NCBI GenBank assembly: GCA_937902425.1
Contig: CALFNB010000539.1
Location: 1-64,000 of the forward strand
Reading direction: 5' to 3'
DNA from: an uncultured Acetobacteraceae bacterium
GTDB taxonomy: Bacteria > Pseudomonadota > Alphaproteobacteria > Acetobacterales > Acetobacteraceae
DNA: 64,000 nucleotides
Shown here: piece after piece, positions 48,681-58,330 of the stretch
Numbering within the stretch: the first letter of the stretch is position 1
Layout: each line of letters begins with the position of its first letter
Made by a program: the position numbers and the translations under genes
Notes under the pieces: model-generated
The model's database searches: none
What the model was told of the DNA's origin: nothing
What the model saw: the letters and a program-made list of their open reading frames with translations, nothing else

Positions 48681-50771
48681 TCACGCTCCCTCGCGCCGCC
48701 AGCCCAATACCAGCAGCGCCAGGATCACCGGCAACGACAACCACGCCGGCAGCAAAGCCAACGAGGCAATGCCGGTCACGATATTGTCGTGCCGGCGTTG
48801 CATCCCGATCCAACTGCCGCCCGACGCTGGGCGATCCGGTTCGGTTCGCCGCAGCGCCGGGACGTCCATCGATGCAAGCGAGCCAAGCCAGTGCACGCCG
48901 CCGCCCGAATCACTCGCCAGCTTGCCAACAACCCCGGCGGTCGCCCGCAGATCGGCGATTTCCGGCGGATTGGCCGCCCCCGCCGCCGCGAACGCGGTGT
49001 GGGTGCCGTCGCTCGCCTGCCAGACGCCGGGTGTTGTCGCGGGCAGGCTTACAGTCCCCGCGCCTGAACCGGTCGGCGCCAGTTGAGCCGTCGTGGTCTT
49101 GCCATCCGGATCGGTAATGGTGACCGGCCCAGGAAGCGCCGGATCGGTGGAGCGGCGCAGAACCGTCAACCGTCCTTCATTCACATGGGCGGTCAGGGCA
49201 TTTTCCTCCAGCGCGGGCTCCTTCATCAGCCAATGCGCGATGCGACGCAGCAGCTCCGCCTGCGGTCCGCCGCCTTCATGCCCTCGCGACCAAAGCCAGA
49301 TCTGATCCGAGAGCAACAGCGCCACGCGTCCCTCGCCGACCCGATCCAGCGCCAGCAGAGGCTGGTCGTCCGGCGTGCGCAACAGCACGGAGCCGCGCAT
49401 ATCGCCGGGTTGGATCCGCCGATACCAGCGCCCCCAGGTGGGAACCCGTTCGGTCCCCGGTGGATTGGCGCCGGCGAGACCCTCGGTCACCGGATGACGC
49501 TGCCCCAGATCTGTCACCAGCGGCCGAAACTGTTCGTTCACCACCGCGTTGAACCGCGCCGGACCGCCTGGCAGCACACTCGCGAGCGGGGTGGAGGCGA
49601 GACTGGTTATCCCGGAAAACTCCGGCCCGACGCTCAGCAGCAAAGCGCCCCCCTGGCGCACCCGGTTGGCGATGTTGGCCAGATACGGGATCGGCAGCAG
49701 ACCGCGGTTCTGGAACCGGTCCAGGATAATCAGATCGAACTCGCCAATCTTGTCCTGAAACAGCTCCCGCACCGGAAAGGCGATCAGCGCCAATTCGTTC
49801 AACGGCGTCATGTCGTCCTTTTCCGGAGGACGCAGAATCGTGAAGTGCACGAGATCGACCGAGGGGTCGGATTTCAGCAACCGCCGCCACGCCCGTTCCC
49901 CCGGATGCGGCTCGCCGGAAATCAACAGCACGCGCAGGCGGTCGCGCACACCGTTGATCTCGACCACGGCGCGGTTGTTGATGGTCGACACCTCACCCGG
50001 CAGCGGACTGGCGGACAGTTCCACGACGGTCGGCCCGGCGCGGGTGATCGGGATCTCGATCTGTTGTTCGCGGCCGATGGAGACGGTGCTTTGGCGCGGC
50101 GGTTCGCCGTCTCGGCGCAGCGTGAGTGTCGCCTGGCCGCGGCCATGTGAGCCCAGATCATCGACGGCGACGCGCAGGGTGACGGGCTTGCCGACGATGC
50201 CGAAACCGGGGGCCTCAATGATCCGCAGCCGGCGGTCGGTTTCCTCGCCTTTCGCTGGGATCAGGACATTCAGGGGCACGTCGCCGGGCACGGTTTTGGG
50301 CACGTCGTGAATTTGGCCGTCAGTGATCGCGACGATACCGGCGAGGCGGGAGCGCGGAATTTCGCCAACCGCGCGCTCGATCTCGCCGAACAACAGCGTG
50401 CCGGCGTCGCCCTTTTCGGGGACGGTGAGGGTGCGCAGATCGAGATCGCGGAACTGCCGCGCCTGCTTGCGGATCGCCGTCTGGGCTGCCTCGGCCACGG
50501 CGGCGCGGTCGTTGACCTGCATCGACGCGGTCTGGTCGATGACCAGCAGCCCGATATCAGGCAGGGCTTCCCGCGTCTCCCGCACCAGCCGGGGGCCGGC
50601 GAGCCACAGCAACAGCATGGCGAACGCCAGGGCACGCAGCACCGCGCCCTTCGCCCGCCGCCACAACGCGAGCGCGCACACCAGAGCGGCGACAGTGGCG
50701 ATCGCGGCGATCAGCCAGATGGGCAGCAGTGGGTCGAAGCGAAGGGCCGCGATGACCTGTTCGGGACGCAT
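48681..50771 (-). CDS. Membrane protein with glutamine-amidotransferase-like/vWA-like region (BatA-associated type)
   Basis: 696 aa; two N-terminal TM helices, DIGLLVIDQTASM, RLRVLLISGEPHPGERAWRRLLKSDPSVDLVHF, NRVRQGGALLLSVGPEF, and a C-terminal TM. Confidence 0.8.
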   Translation of the reverse strand: MRPEQVIAALRFDPLLPIWLIAAIATVAALVCALALWRRAKGAVLRALAFAMLLLWLAGPRLVRETREALPDIGLLVIDQTASMQVNDRAAVAEAAQTAIRKQARQFRDLDLRTLTVPEKGDAGTLLFGEIERAVGEIPRSRLAGIVAITDGQIHDVPKTVPGDVPLNVLIPAKGEETDRRLRIIEAPGFGIVGKPVTLRVAVDDLGSHGRGQATLTLRRDGEPPRQSTVSIGREQQIEIPITRAGPTVVELSASPLPGEVSTINNRAVVEINGVRDRLRVLLISGEPHPGERAWRRLLKSDPSVDLVHFTILRPPEKDDMTPLNELALIAFPVRELFQDKIGEFDLIILDRFQNRGLLPIPYLANIANRVRQGGALLLSVGPEFSGITSLASTPLASVLPGGPARFNAVVNEQFRPLVTDLGQRHPVTEGLAGANPPGTERVPTWGRWYRRIQPGDMRGSVLLRTPDDQPLLALDRVGEGRVALLLSDQIWLWSRGHEGGGPQAELLRRIAHWLMKEPALEENALTAHVNEGRLTVLRRSTDPALPGPVTITDPDGKTTTAQLAPTGSGAGTVSLPATTPGVWQASDGTHTAFAAAGAANPPEIADLRATAGVVGKLASDSGGGVHWLGSLASMDVPALRRTEPDRPASGGSWIGMQRRHDNIVTGIASLALLPAWLSLPVILALLVLGWRREGA

Positions 50772-50870
50772 GACCGGAGTGTCGCATACGGCCCCGGGTC
50801 GAGGCCAGGAGTCATCTATGTCGCCGAGCCGAAGAAATTGTAACCGGCGTTCGCCGCGTGGCAGCCGGGC

Positions 50871-51833
50871 TCAGCGAGCGGCGAGACGCGGATCATCGCC
50901 GGCGATCGCGGCGCGGTGCTGGCGGGCCATGGGCTCTTCCAGACTGATCCGGTGGATCGTCAGTACGAGTTCGAACAGGCGGGGCAGGAAGTCGCGATCG
51001 TTTCGCATGTCGGCGCGGACCGCCGTGCGCAACAGGGGCGGATATGACTGTTCCGGCGACCCGCCGCGCAGAACCGGCAAAACGGTTCGAGCCAAAGCGT
51101 CACGTTTGGTTCTGCGCTCGTTGATGATTCGGATTTCTGCGCGCACGACGGCGTCCTCGGTCTGGTCGTCATATTTCCGGCGATAATCGGGCGTGCCGAT
51201 GGCGCAGATGAAATGGGCCGTCTCGATTTGTTCGATGAAACCGGGCAGTTCGGTGCCGACGACGCTGTGCCACTTGTCCAGCGTCACCGCGATCTCCGCC
51301 TGCCGCAGATGGTCGGCGAGATCCTCGACCCAGCGCTCGTGCTTCGGATCGCCCCAGGCGTAGCTAATGAAACAGCTCGGCGGCGTCGCATCGCCGCGCT
51401 CACGGCGAAAACTCTTCACCCAGGAAATCGCCACCTCGTAATCGGTGCGCCGGTCGGCGGTCTCTGTCGCTTCGCGCACTGCCTGGGCTTTGCCCTCCGG
51501 CGGCGTGCCGATCGCGTTCAGCGCCGGCGTCGGCAATTCCATGCCGCAAGCAAAACAGAACAGATGCGGTTGTTTCGCCTCGATCCGGCTACGCACGGCA
51601 TCGCGTCCTTGCAGCTGCTTGCAGCGAGGGCAGGTGACGGCGGGCAGGCGCGAGACCTGGACGCGGCGGCGAATCAGGAATCGTTCGAACACGCCCTGAA
51701 ACAACAGCCGTGTGTCCTCGCGCGAGCTCAGGCTGTAGGACAGCACCAGCTCGATCTCGCCCTCGGTTTCCGCGGTTCGGCGGAACCCGCAGACCTGGCC
51801 TTGCTCCAGCTCGTATTCCGCCTGGGTCTGCCA
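50871..51833 (-). pseudogene. 3' part of WD40-GTPase-TIR gene: COR-like end, zinc ribbon and TIR/SEFIR domain
   Basis: In frame from WQTQAEYELEQGQVCGFRRTAETEGEIELVLSYSL. Zinc-ribbon Cys pairs TCPRCKQ..FCFACG. TIR/SEFIR SCFISYAWGDPKHERWVEDLADHLRQAEIAVTLDKWHSVVGTELPGFIEQIETAHFICAIGTPDYRRKYD. Confidence 0.85.
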
Positions 51834-53409
51834 ATGATGTTTCCGTCGCGAACAGGCTCGTGTAACCCAGTTGGACGACCAGAGCGGGATAGACGGTTTC
51901 GATCTCGCCGATGACGCGGTAGCTGACGTCGTCGATCAGCGCGGTCGTGGCGACGGGCCGTTTCTCGTTGATCAGCGAGGGGAACACGAGGCAGGTGGCG
52001 CCGTTCACCGTCTCGCGGAAGCAGAGGTTGCGGCGCAGGAACAATCGCGCAGCTTCGTCCAGCAGCAGGCGCCGCTGCTCCGCGGTCAGCCCGGCGAGTT
52101 CCTGCAACGGATAATCGCCGCCGAGCAGCCGCGTTTCGTCCACGAGCCCGAGGCCGCGTTCCTGCCGTCTCGCCTCCAGAACGACTGAGGACGCGAGGTT
52201 CACGAGCAGGTCCGAGGCGAGCAGGACGGAATGCTCGCCGTCGGCGCGCTGGATCAGCGCGACATAGCCGTGATTGGCGAGGTGGCGTACCGCCGTCAGC
52301 ATCTCGGCGCTGTCGAAACGCCAGGCGGGGTCGGTAGCCTGTAGTTGTTGTCGAAGCGCGTCGGCTGGCAACAGGATGTCGGTCTGTCCGCCGCCGGCCT
52401 CCTTCAACCGCAATACGTGATCCTTGATGCGCTTGAAGGTGTCGGTGGTGACGGTCTGGGTCAGGCGATGCCAGGGGATCGCGGCTTTGATGCGCGCCAG
52501 CAGATCCTCGACGCCGACATTGTCGCGGGCGCTGGTGCGGATGTAGCCGGCGATGCCGTTGCGCTGGCAAAATGTCTCGATCTCGGCGTCGGTGAGTGTG
52601 GGCGTGCCGCGGTCGGAGCGGGCGGCGACCAGGATCGTCGGCGCGGTCGAGGCGAGCTTATCGCCAGCCCCGATCGGACCGGCGGCTGCCTGGCGCAGCG
52701 TGGCGGCGTGCAGGTGCTTTATCCAGTATTCGACGCCCGCCAGCGGTTTCTCGCGATTCGCCGGGTCGAACAGCAGCAGGCCGAGATCGACATCGTCGAG
52801 AAACAGCGCATGGATCAGCCGATAGTCGGGCTGCCCGGCAAGGTCCCAGAGAACCGTTTCGCATTGCGTGCCGTCCGACCGCGTCTCACCGAGCCTGTCA
52901 ACCACCCAGAATTGTTGACCATGAGTGGAGGGGTGTTCGCGGAATTCGCCATGGGCGATGCGCCAACCCAGGCCGGTCTTGCCGACTCCGCTGTCGCCAA
53001 GCAGGGCGACGCGGGCGGTGGTGTAGAGGTGATCGTCCGGCGCCACCTCGTCGATCTGCCAGACGCGGACCCATCCATCGGTGTCCGCCGCGAGGAAACG
53101 CTTGCCGTCGGGCAACAGGGCGATGGTGGTGACGGTTCCGCTGTGGCCCTCGATCCGTCGCAGTTCCCTTCCGGTTTCCAGGTCCCAGAGCTGGATCCCT
53201 CCGCGGCCGCCGGACAGTGCGCGCTTTCCGTCGGGGAGAATGGCGAGCGACCAGACAAAGCCTACCGCATCGAAACGGCGGAGTTCCCGCCCTGAAGCTA
53301 GGTCCCAGAGGCGGAGCGTTTCGTCCTCCGATCCGGACAGAGCCCGCATTCCGTCCGGCAACGCGGCGATGGCCATTACGTTATCCGTGTGGCCGTCGAA
53401 TGAAGGCAA
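51834..53409 (-). pseudogene. Central part of WD40-GTPase-TIR gene: three WD40 repeats, Ras/Roc-like GTPase, winged-helix/COR-like region
   Basis: DGHTDNVMAIAALPDGMRALSGSEDETLRLWDLASGREL etc. RVALLGDSGVGKTGLGWRI (G1), LWDLAGQPDYRLIHALFLDDVD (G3), LVAARSDRG, YIRTSARDNVGVEDLL. Confidence 0.88.
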
Positions 53410-53536
53410 TCGCGAAAACGTCTACACCGCCGGTTTCAAGTTCTTGGAGCGGCTCGCCGGAGACGAGATCGGACAACACTGCTTTGCCATCACTATGCCC
53501 GGTCAGGACATGCCGCCCGTCCGGAGACACGGCCAT
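53381..53536 (-). pseudogene. N-terminal WD40 fragment of the WD40-GTPase-TIR gene, out of frame with the rest
   Basis: MAVSPDGRHVLTGHSDGKAVLSDLVSGEPLQELETGGVDVFAIAF, then a frame break into IRRPHG*. Confidence 0.75.
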
Positions 53537-53787
53537 TGACCAGATTATCTCCGCCGCGACCCGGAACCCATTCGATCGCGATTCGTCCCTTCGCAGCTCC
53601 GCTTTCGCGTGATCGTCACCCGCCCGGGTTGGCGTTCGGCCGGACCTACCCGCATTCCCGCGTTTCACAGGTTCACGACCCACTCTCGCCATCCTCTCCG
53701 GAGCCCCCGAAGCCCCTCAAGCCTCGCCGCCTGCTGTGACCGACGGACTGGACGTTACGCGCGCGCACTTCTCCTGTCATCCACCCC

Positions 53788-54100
53788 TCACAACAACAAC
53801 ACTCCACGCACGCCGTCCTCGACCGCTCGCAGGTCCGCGCGCGACGGCACCCCGGCCGGCCGCCGCAACCGCGCGAATCTGGTCGCAAATGGCGACCGAA
53901 TCCTCGCCCTCCGACGGCACGGCCACAACGATGGGCGGACGAGGCTCTGGGTTGGTCGCCAATGGCACGACCCACGATTGTCCGCCGGACCCGGTTCAAC
54001 CCGTCCGTGCTCAACACCGCCGCTCGCCGGCTCTTGCGGATTTCTGCGCCCTGAGTCGGGTCCAAATCTACCCACCAGATTCAACCCCGTCGCGGCGTTC
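53788..54100 (-). pseudogene. MazF/PemK-type toxin, multiply frameshifted
   Basis: Pieces in three frames: IWWVDLDPTQGAEIRKSRRAAVLSTDGLNRVRRTIV, VPLATNPEPRPPIVVAVPSEGEDSVAICDQIRAV and RADLRAVEDGVRGVLLL. In order they form a MazF/PemK-like protein. Confidence 0.85.
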
Positions 54101-54121
54101 GGCCCTCACGCCCGGCGCCGC

Positions 54122-54386
54122 TCATCGCCCGGGTTTGGGAGGTTCCGGCTCGGCCAGGCCGTCATCGACGGTAGCCGTCTCCCACTCGCCCATCTCGGCA
54201 TTGAGTTGCGCGCGCCGCTCGACCTCCAGCGCGGCCCGGTAGAGCGGGTCATCGTCGCTATCCTCCGGCGGCAATGCCTGCTCGAGCAGTGTTGGATAAA
54301 CAAGCTCCGCTCCCGATGGGCACGGCGCGCCGAAAGCGCCGCACCAGTTCGGCAGGGAGTCGCAACAGCAGTTGCTCGGTCGGCAT
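54122..54386 (-). pseudogene. Ribbon-helix-helix/MazE-like antitoxin, frameshifted
   Basis: MPTEQLLLRLPAELVRRFRRAVPIGS in one frame and TLLEQALPPEDSDDDPLYRAALEVERRAQLNAEMGEWETATVDDGLAEPEPPKPGR in another; break at about 54295-54312. Confidence 0.8.
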
Positions 54387-54447
54387 CGCAACGTAATCCA
54401 AGGGAATTGCAATTGATATTGATAGCAACTCCCTTGCCTCGCCGCGA

Positions 54448-55545
54448 CTACCCTACCTTGAACGCCGCCACCGCCTTCTCGTCGAACTTCAAGCCGAGGC
54501 CCGGCTTCTCCGGCAGCACCAGCATGCCGTTCTCGATCGCCGGGGTTTCGTCATACAGCGCCAGCATCCACGGCATGTATTCGACGGTCAGGCCATGCGG
54601 GATCGCGGCGATAAGATGAACCAGGATCTCCGGCATGACATGGCTGACCACGGGAAGATTGAACGCCTCCGCCATGCCGGCGATCTTCATCCACGGCGTC
54701 ACCCCACCGGCGCGGACGATGTCGATCATCACGATGTCGACCGAGTGGTTCTGGATCATCTGCCGGAACGGCGCGATGCCGTAGACATACTCGCCGCCCG
54801 CGATCGGTGTTTTCAGCGCCGCCGTGACCCGGGCGAGCCCCTGGTAATCGTCAGCGGTCGTCACGTCCTCCAGCCAGAACAGCCCGACATCCTCGATGCG
54901 GGAGCCGATGTCGATCGCCTGCTCCGGCCGCCAGCGCTGGTTGATGTCGCACATCAATTTGATGTCGGGGCCGATCGCTTCCCGGACGACGCGCACCCGC
55001 CGCACCTCTTCCGCCGGCGTCGGATTTCCCGGCAGCGCCATCTGGGTTTTCATCTCCTTGAAACCCTTCTGCACCAGAATTTGCGCGGCTCGTTGCGCCT
55101 GGTTATCGGTCAGCCCGCGCCGCAGCGAGCCGGACGCGTACGTCGGTACCCGGTCGCGATGCCCGCCGAGCAACTTCCACAACGGCTGATCGAGCGCTTT
55201 GCCCTTGATGTCCCACAGCGCGATGTCGATCGCGGCGGCCGCCAGGGTAAAAATCCCGCCCGGCCCACAGGCATCGCCGGTGCCGGCGCGGAGTTTCGCG
55301 GTAATCGCCTCGATCCGCAGCGGGTCCATGCCAATGGTGAGTTCCGCCAGTTCGTCAACCGCTTTCCGCAGACTGCCGGTCATCTTGCCGCCATAGAACG
55401 AAATACCGATCCCCTCGATGCCGCTATCGGTGCGCAGCCGCAACGTGACCACGGGCCGTTTGCGGCCGGCCTCTTCCGGCATGTTGGCGAGCGGATCGTC
55501 TTCCGGAATGGCGAGCGTCGTCGCCTCGAAGCTGGTGATTTTCAT
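54448..55545 (-). CDS. Mandelate racemase/muconate lactonizing enzyme family protein (enolase superfamily)
   Basis: IDIALWDIKGKALDQPLWKLLGG, IKLMCDINQRWRPEQAIDIG, FWLEDVTTADDYQGLARV, PIAGGEYVYG, PVVSHVMPEILVHL. Confidence 0.93.
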   Translation of the reverse strand: MKITSFEATTLAIPEDDPLANMPEEAGRKRPVVTLRLRTDSGIEGIGISFYGGKMTGSLRKAVDELAELTIGMDPLRIEAITAKLRAGTGDACGPGGIFTLAAAAIDIALWDIKGKALDQPLWKLLGGHRDRVPTYASGSLRRGLTDNQAQRAAQILVQKGFKEMKTQMALPGNPTPAEEVRRVRVVREAIGPDIKLMCDINQRWRPEQAIDIGSRIEDVGLFWLEDVTTADDYQGLARVTAALKTPIAGGEYVYGIAPFRQMIQNHSVDIVMIDIVRAGGVTPWMKIAGMAEAFNLPVVSHVMPEILVHLIAAIPHGLTVEYMPWMLALYDETPAIENGMLVLPEKPGLGLKFDEKAVAAFKVG

Positions 55546-55563
55546 CGGGTGGTTTCCTCTGTT

Positions 55564-56790
55564 CTATGGACGGTGCAGTTCGGCGCGCGCCCGGGTCACG
55601 GTGCGCACGCCGCGCTTGAAGACAACCAGCGGGGCGGCGTTTTCCGCCACCGCCTGCTCGGGGGTCATCGCGTCGATCACCACGATATCGGCGGGATTGC
55701 CGACCGCGATGCCGTAATCCTTCAGGTTCATCAGCCGCGCGGATCGCTCGGTCAGCATGGCGAAGCACTCCCGCAGCCGTTTCGGATGACCGATCTGGCA
55801 GACATTCGCCTGAAGATTGGCCATCCGGATCAGCGAACAATCGCCAAGAGGCGTGAACGGATTGAGCACGTTGTTGGTGGAGATCGAGCAATTGACTCCA
55901 TGCTCCACGAGCGCGTTCACATCGACGACACCGCGGCGAACATTGTCGGTCTGATCGCGGCCTTGCATGAACAGATCGGTCGCCGGCAGTGAGGTAACCG
56001 CCACCCCGGCATCGGCGATACGCGAGGCCAGCTTATGGAACCCATCCACTTTCATCGTCGAATACTTGCACCCGTGCCCGATCGCGACGCGCCCGCCGAG
56101 CTTATATTTCTCGGTCAGCTCGCAAACGAGATGAATATCCATATCGTCGGGCGAGTTGCCGGAATCGAGATGCATATCGATATCGACATCGAATTCCCGC
56201 GCGAGATCGAACACGCGGCGGATTTGTCCCGCGTGATCCGGATCGAAATTGGGCGCGGCGCCGATCGCGCGGGCGCCACGTTTCAATGCCTCGACCAGAA
56301 GCTCATCGGCGCGCGGATTATTGGTCAGGCCTTCTTGCGGGAACACGCAAAGTTCGATGTCGATCGCCCATGCGTAATCGCGTTTCAGCGCGGCCACGGC
56401 ATCGAACGTGCGCATTTCGACACCGCCGTCCAGCTCGACATGAGGCCGCATCCGGGTGGCACCAAACTTAATGCAGCCCTCAAGCGTTTGCGCGGCGCGA
56501 CGATACGCGTCCTCGACCGTGAAAGTGTGCTTGACCGCCGAGACGCGCTCCATCGCCATGGGTAGGCGGCCTGTCTCGGGCGCGCAACGGTCGGCGATCC
56601 GCGACTTCTCCAAATGGATATGGGTCTCGACGAGGCCAGCGCAGGTCAGCCGGCCCTCCGCGTCGCAGGATGGAGCTTCGACGTGGAGTCCGGGCTGGAT
56701 GGCGACGATCTTGCCATCCGCGATGCCGATGTCGACCGGCGGCGCCTCGGGCGCGCTGGCGAGGCGCGCGTTACGAACAACCAGATCCAT
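55564..56790 (-). CDS. Amidohydrolase family protein (cytosine deaminase-like)
   Basis: LVETHIHLEKSRIADRC, RMRPHVELDGGVEMRTF, DIDMHLDSGNSPDDMDIHLVCEL, RVAIGHGCKYS, NCSISTNNVLNPFTPLGDCS. Confidence 0.9.
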   Translation of the reverse strand: MDLVVRNARLASAPEAPPVDIGIADGKIVAIQPGLHVEAPSCDAEGRLTCAGLVETHIHLEKSRIADRCAPETGRLPMAMERVSAVKHTFTVEDAYRRAAQTLEGCIKFGATRMRPHVELDGGVEMRTFDAVAALKRDYAWAIDIELCVFPQEGLTNNPRADELLVEALKRGARAIGAAPNFDPDHAGQIRRVFDLAREFDVDIDMHLDSGNSPDDMDIHLVCELTEKYKLGGRVAIGHGCKYSTMKVDGFHKLASRIADAGVAVTSLPATDLFMQGRDQTDNVRRGVVDVNALVEHGVNCSISTNNVLNPFTPLGDCSLIRMANLQANVCQIGHPKRLRECFAMLTERSARLMNLKDYGIAVGNPADIVVIDAMTPEQAVAENAAPLVVFKRGVRTVTRARAELHRP

Positions 56791-56856
56791 CAGCCCCAGC
56801 CTCCCGTTCTCGCGATCTCGGGACATGATGCACGCAATGCGGCCGGGATGTCACGG

Positions 56857-58179
56857 TCAGGTCAGCTTCAGGGCCTCCGTTACCGTCCCGCGGCATTCGC
56901 CGAATCCGATGGACAGGTAGCCGGAGCGGCGGGCCTGCCCAAGGAAGATGACCTCGTCGCCGTCTTGCAGCCAGGTCCGTGTTTCACCGTTGGACAACGT
57001 CACCGGGTTCCGGCCGCCCCGGGTCATTTCCAGCAAACATCCCGCCGAGCCTGGTTCGGTCCCCGACACGGTGCCGCTGCCGAACAGATCGCCAGCTTGC
57101 AGATTGCATCCGTTCGAGGTGTGGTGTGCCACCATTTGCGCCACCGTCCAGTACAAATCGCTGGCTTTGGAACGCGACATCACATGTGGCGCGGTGCCCG
57201 CCGAGCGCATTTTTGGCGTCAGCAACAACACCTCGAAGTCGATGTTGAAGCAGCCGGTCGCCTGGTCCGCCGGATCGTTCAGGTGCGGCAGCGGGGCCGG
57301 ATCACCCGCGGGCCGCGGCGGCTGCGCCATGCGGAACGGCGCCAAAGCGTCCGTCGTGATGATCCACGGCGACACGAACGTCGACAGACTTTTCGCCAGG
57401 AACGGGCCCAGAGGTTGCGACTCCCAACTTTGGACGTCGCGCGCCGACCAGTCGTTCAGCAGGCAAAAGCCGGCGGTATGGCTCGATGCTTCGGCGATCG
57501 GGATCGGCGTGCCGAGTTCGTTACCCGGCCCAACCCACACGCCCAGTTCAAGCTCGTAGTCGAGGTCGCGGCATGGCCCAAAATCGGGGGATGCCTGTTC
57601 TGGTGGTTTGCGCTGTCCGTTGGGCCGGCGAACCGTGCCGCCTGAGGGCCGGACCGAGGACGCCCGGCTGTGATACGCGACAGGCACATACTTATAATTG
57701 GGCATCAGCGGATTTTCCGGCCGGCTGATCGTGCCGGCGGTGCGGGCGTGATGAATGCCCGCGAAGAAATCCGTGAAATCGCCGACGCGTGCCGGCAAAT
57801 GCATCGTGCAATCGGCGGCGTCGTGCAGCAGCTGCTTCGCGATTCCCTGAAGCTGTCCGGCATCCGTCCCTTTGCTGTCCAGCAATTCCCCGACACGCCG
57901 CCGCAATGCTCGCCGCGCGCCCGCCCCGCATTCCATCCACGCATTCAATGAGCGGCCGCTCGCCGACTGGGCTGCCTCAAGTGCCGCACCGGAAAACAAC
58001 CCGGCCTCCAGCGCCGCGCTGATGTCGAAAATTTTGTAGCCGATCGCGATACCGCCGCGTGGCGCGCCGCCATTTTGGCTGAACACGCCGTGCGGCAGGT
58101 TTTGAATCGGAAATGCGTTGTGTCCGTTGGCGTACTCAACCCAGCTCGTGCGGCCGGGGTCATGCGTTTCGTCGATCAT
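56857..58179 (-). CDS. fahA: Fumarylacetoacetase
   Basis: HNAFPIQNLPHGVFS, DFTDFFAGIHHARTAG, YKYVPVAYHSRASSVRPSG, FCLLNDWSARDVQSWESQPLGPFLAKSLSTFVSPWIIT, NLQAGDLFGSGTVSG. Confidence 0.97.
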   Translation of the reverse strand: MIDETHDPGRTSWVEYANGHNAFPIQNLPHGVFSQNGGAPRGGIAIGYKIFDISAALEAGLFSGAALEAAQSASGRSLNAWMECGAGARRALRRRVGELLDSKGTDAGQLQGIAKQLLHDAADCTMHLPARVGDFTDFFAGIHHARTAGTISRPENPLMPNYKYVPVAYHSRASSVRPSGGTVRRPNGQRKPPEQASPDFGPCRDLDYELELGVWVGPGNELGTPIPIAEASSHTAGFCLLNDWSARDVQSWESQPLGPFLAKSLSTFVSPWIITTDALAPFRMAQPPRPAGDPAPLPHLNDPADQATGCFNIDFEVLLLTPKMRSAGTAPHVMSRSKASDLYWTVAQMVAHHTSNGCNLQAGDLFGSGTVSGTEPGSAGCLLEMTRGGRNPVTLSNGETRTWLQDGDEVIFLGQARRSGYLSIGFGECRGTVTEALKLT

Positions 58180-58330
58180 CGGTGTCCTCCCGTGAAAGCG
58201 TTGCCAAGGTCGTTCCAGACAGCATCATGATCGGCCCGCGGTCGCGAGTGGGCCAGGGAGTGCCGCGCTGGCCGCGGAATATGTCGGGTTTCGAACATAA
58301 TCGCCATCGAGCCGTCCATTTTCCGCGGCG

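Noticed and set aside
51826-51842. Programmed ribosomal frameshift as explanation for the split GTPase-TIR gene
   Set aside because: No X-XXY-YYZ slippery heptamer was seen at the junction, and a second break exists at the N-terminus. Simple indels are more likely.
53609-54619. 336-aa plus-strand ORF covering the MazEF remnant
   Set aside because: Composition (Arg/Pro/Ser-rich) and lack of motifs; the minus-strand reading gives recognisable MazE/MazF pieces.
54595-55992. 465-aa plus-strand ORF antisense to the enolase-superfamily and amidohydrolase genes
   Set aside because: Shadow ORF with no motif.
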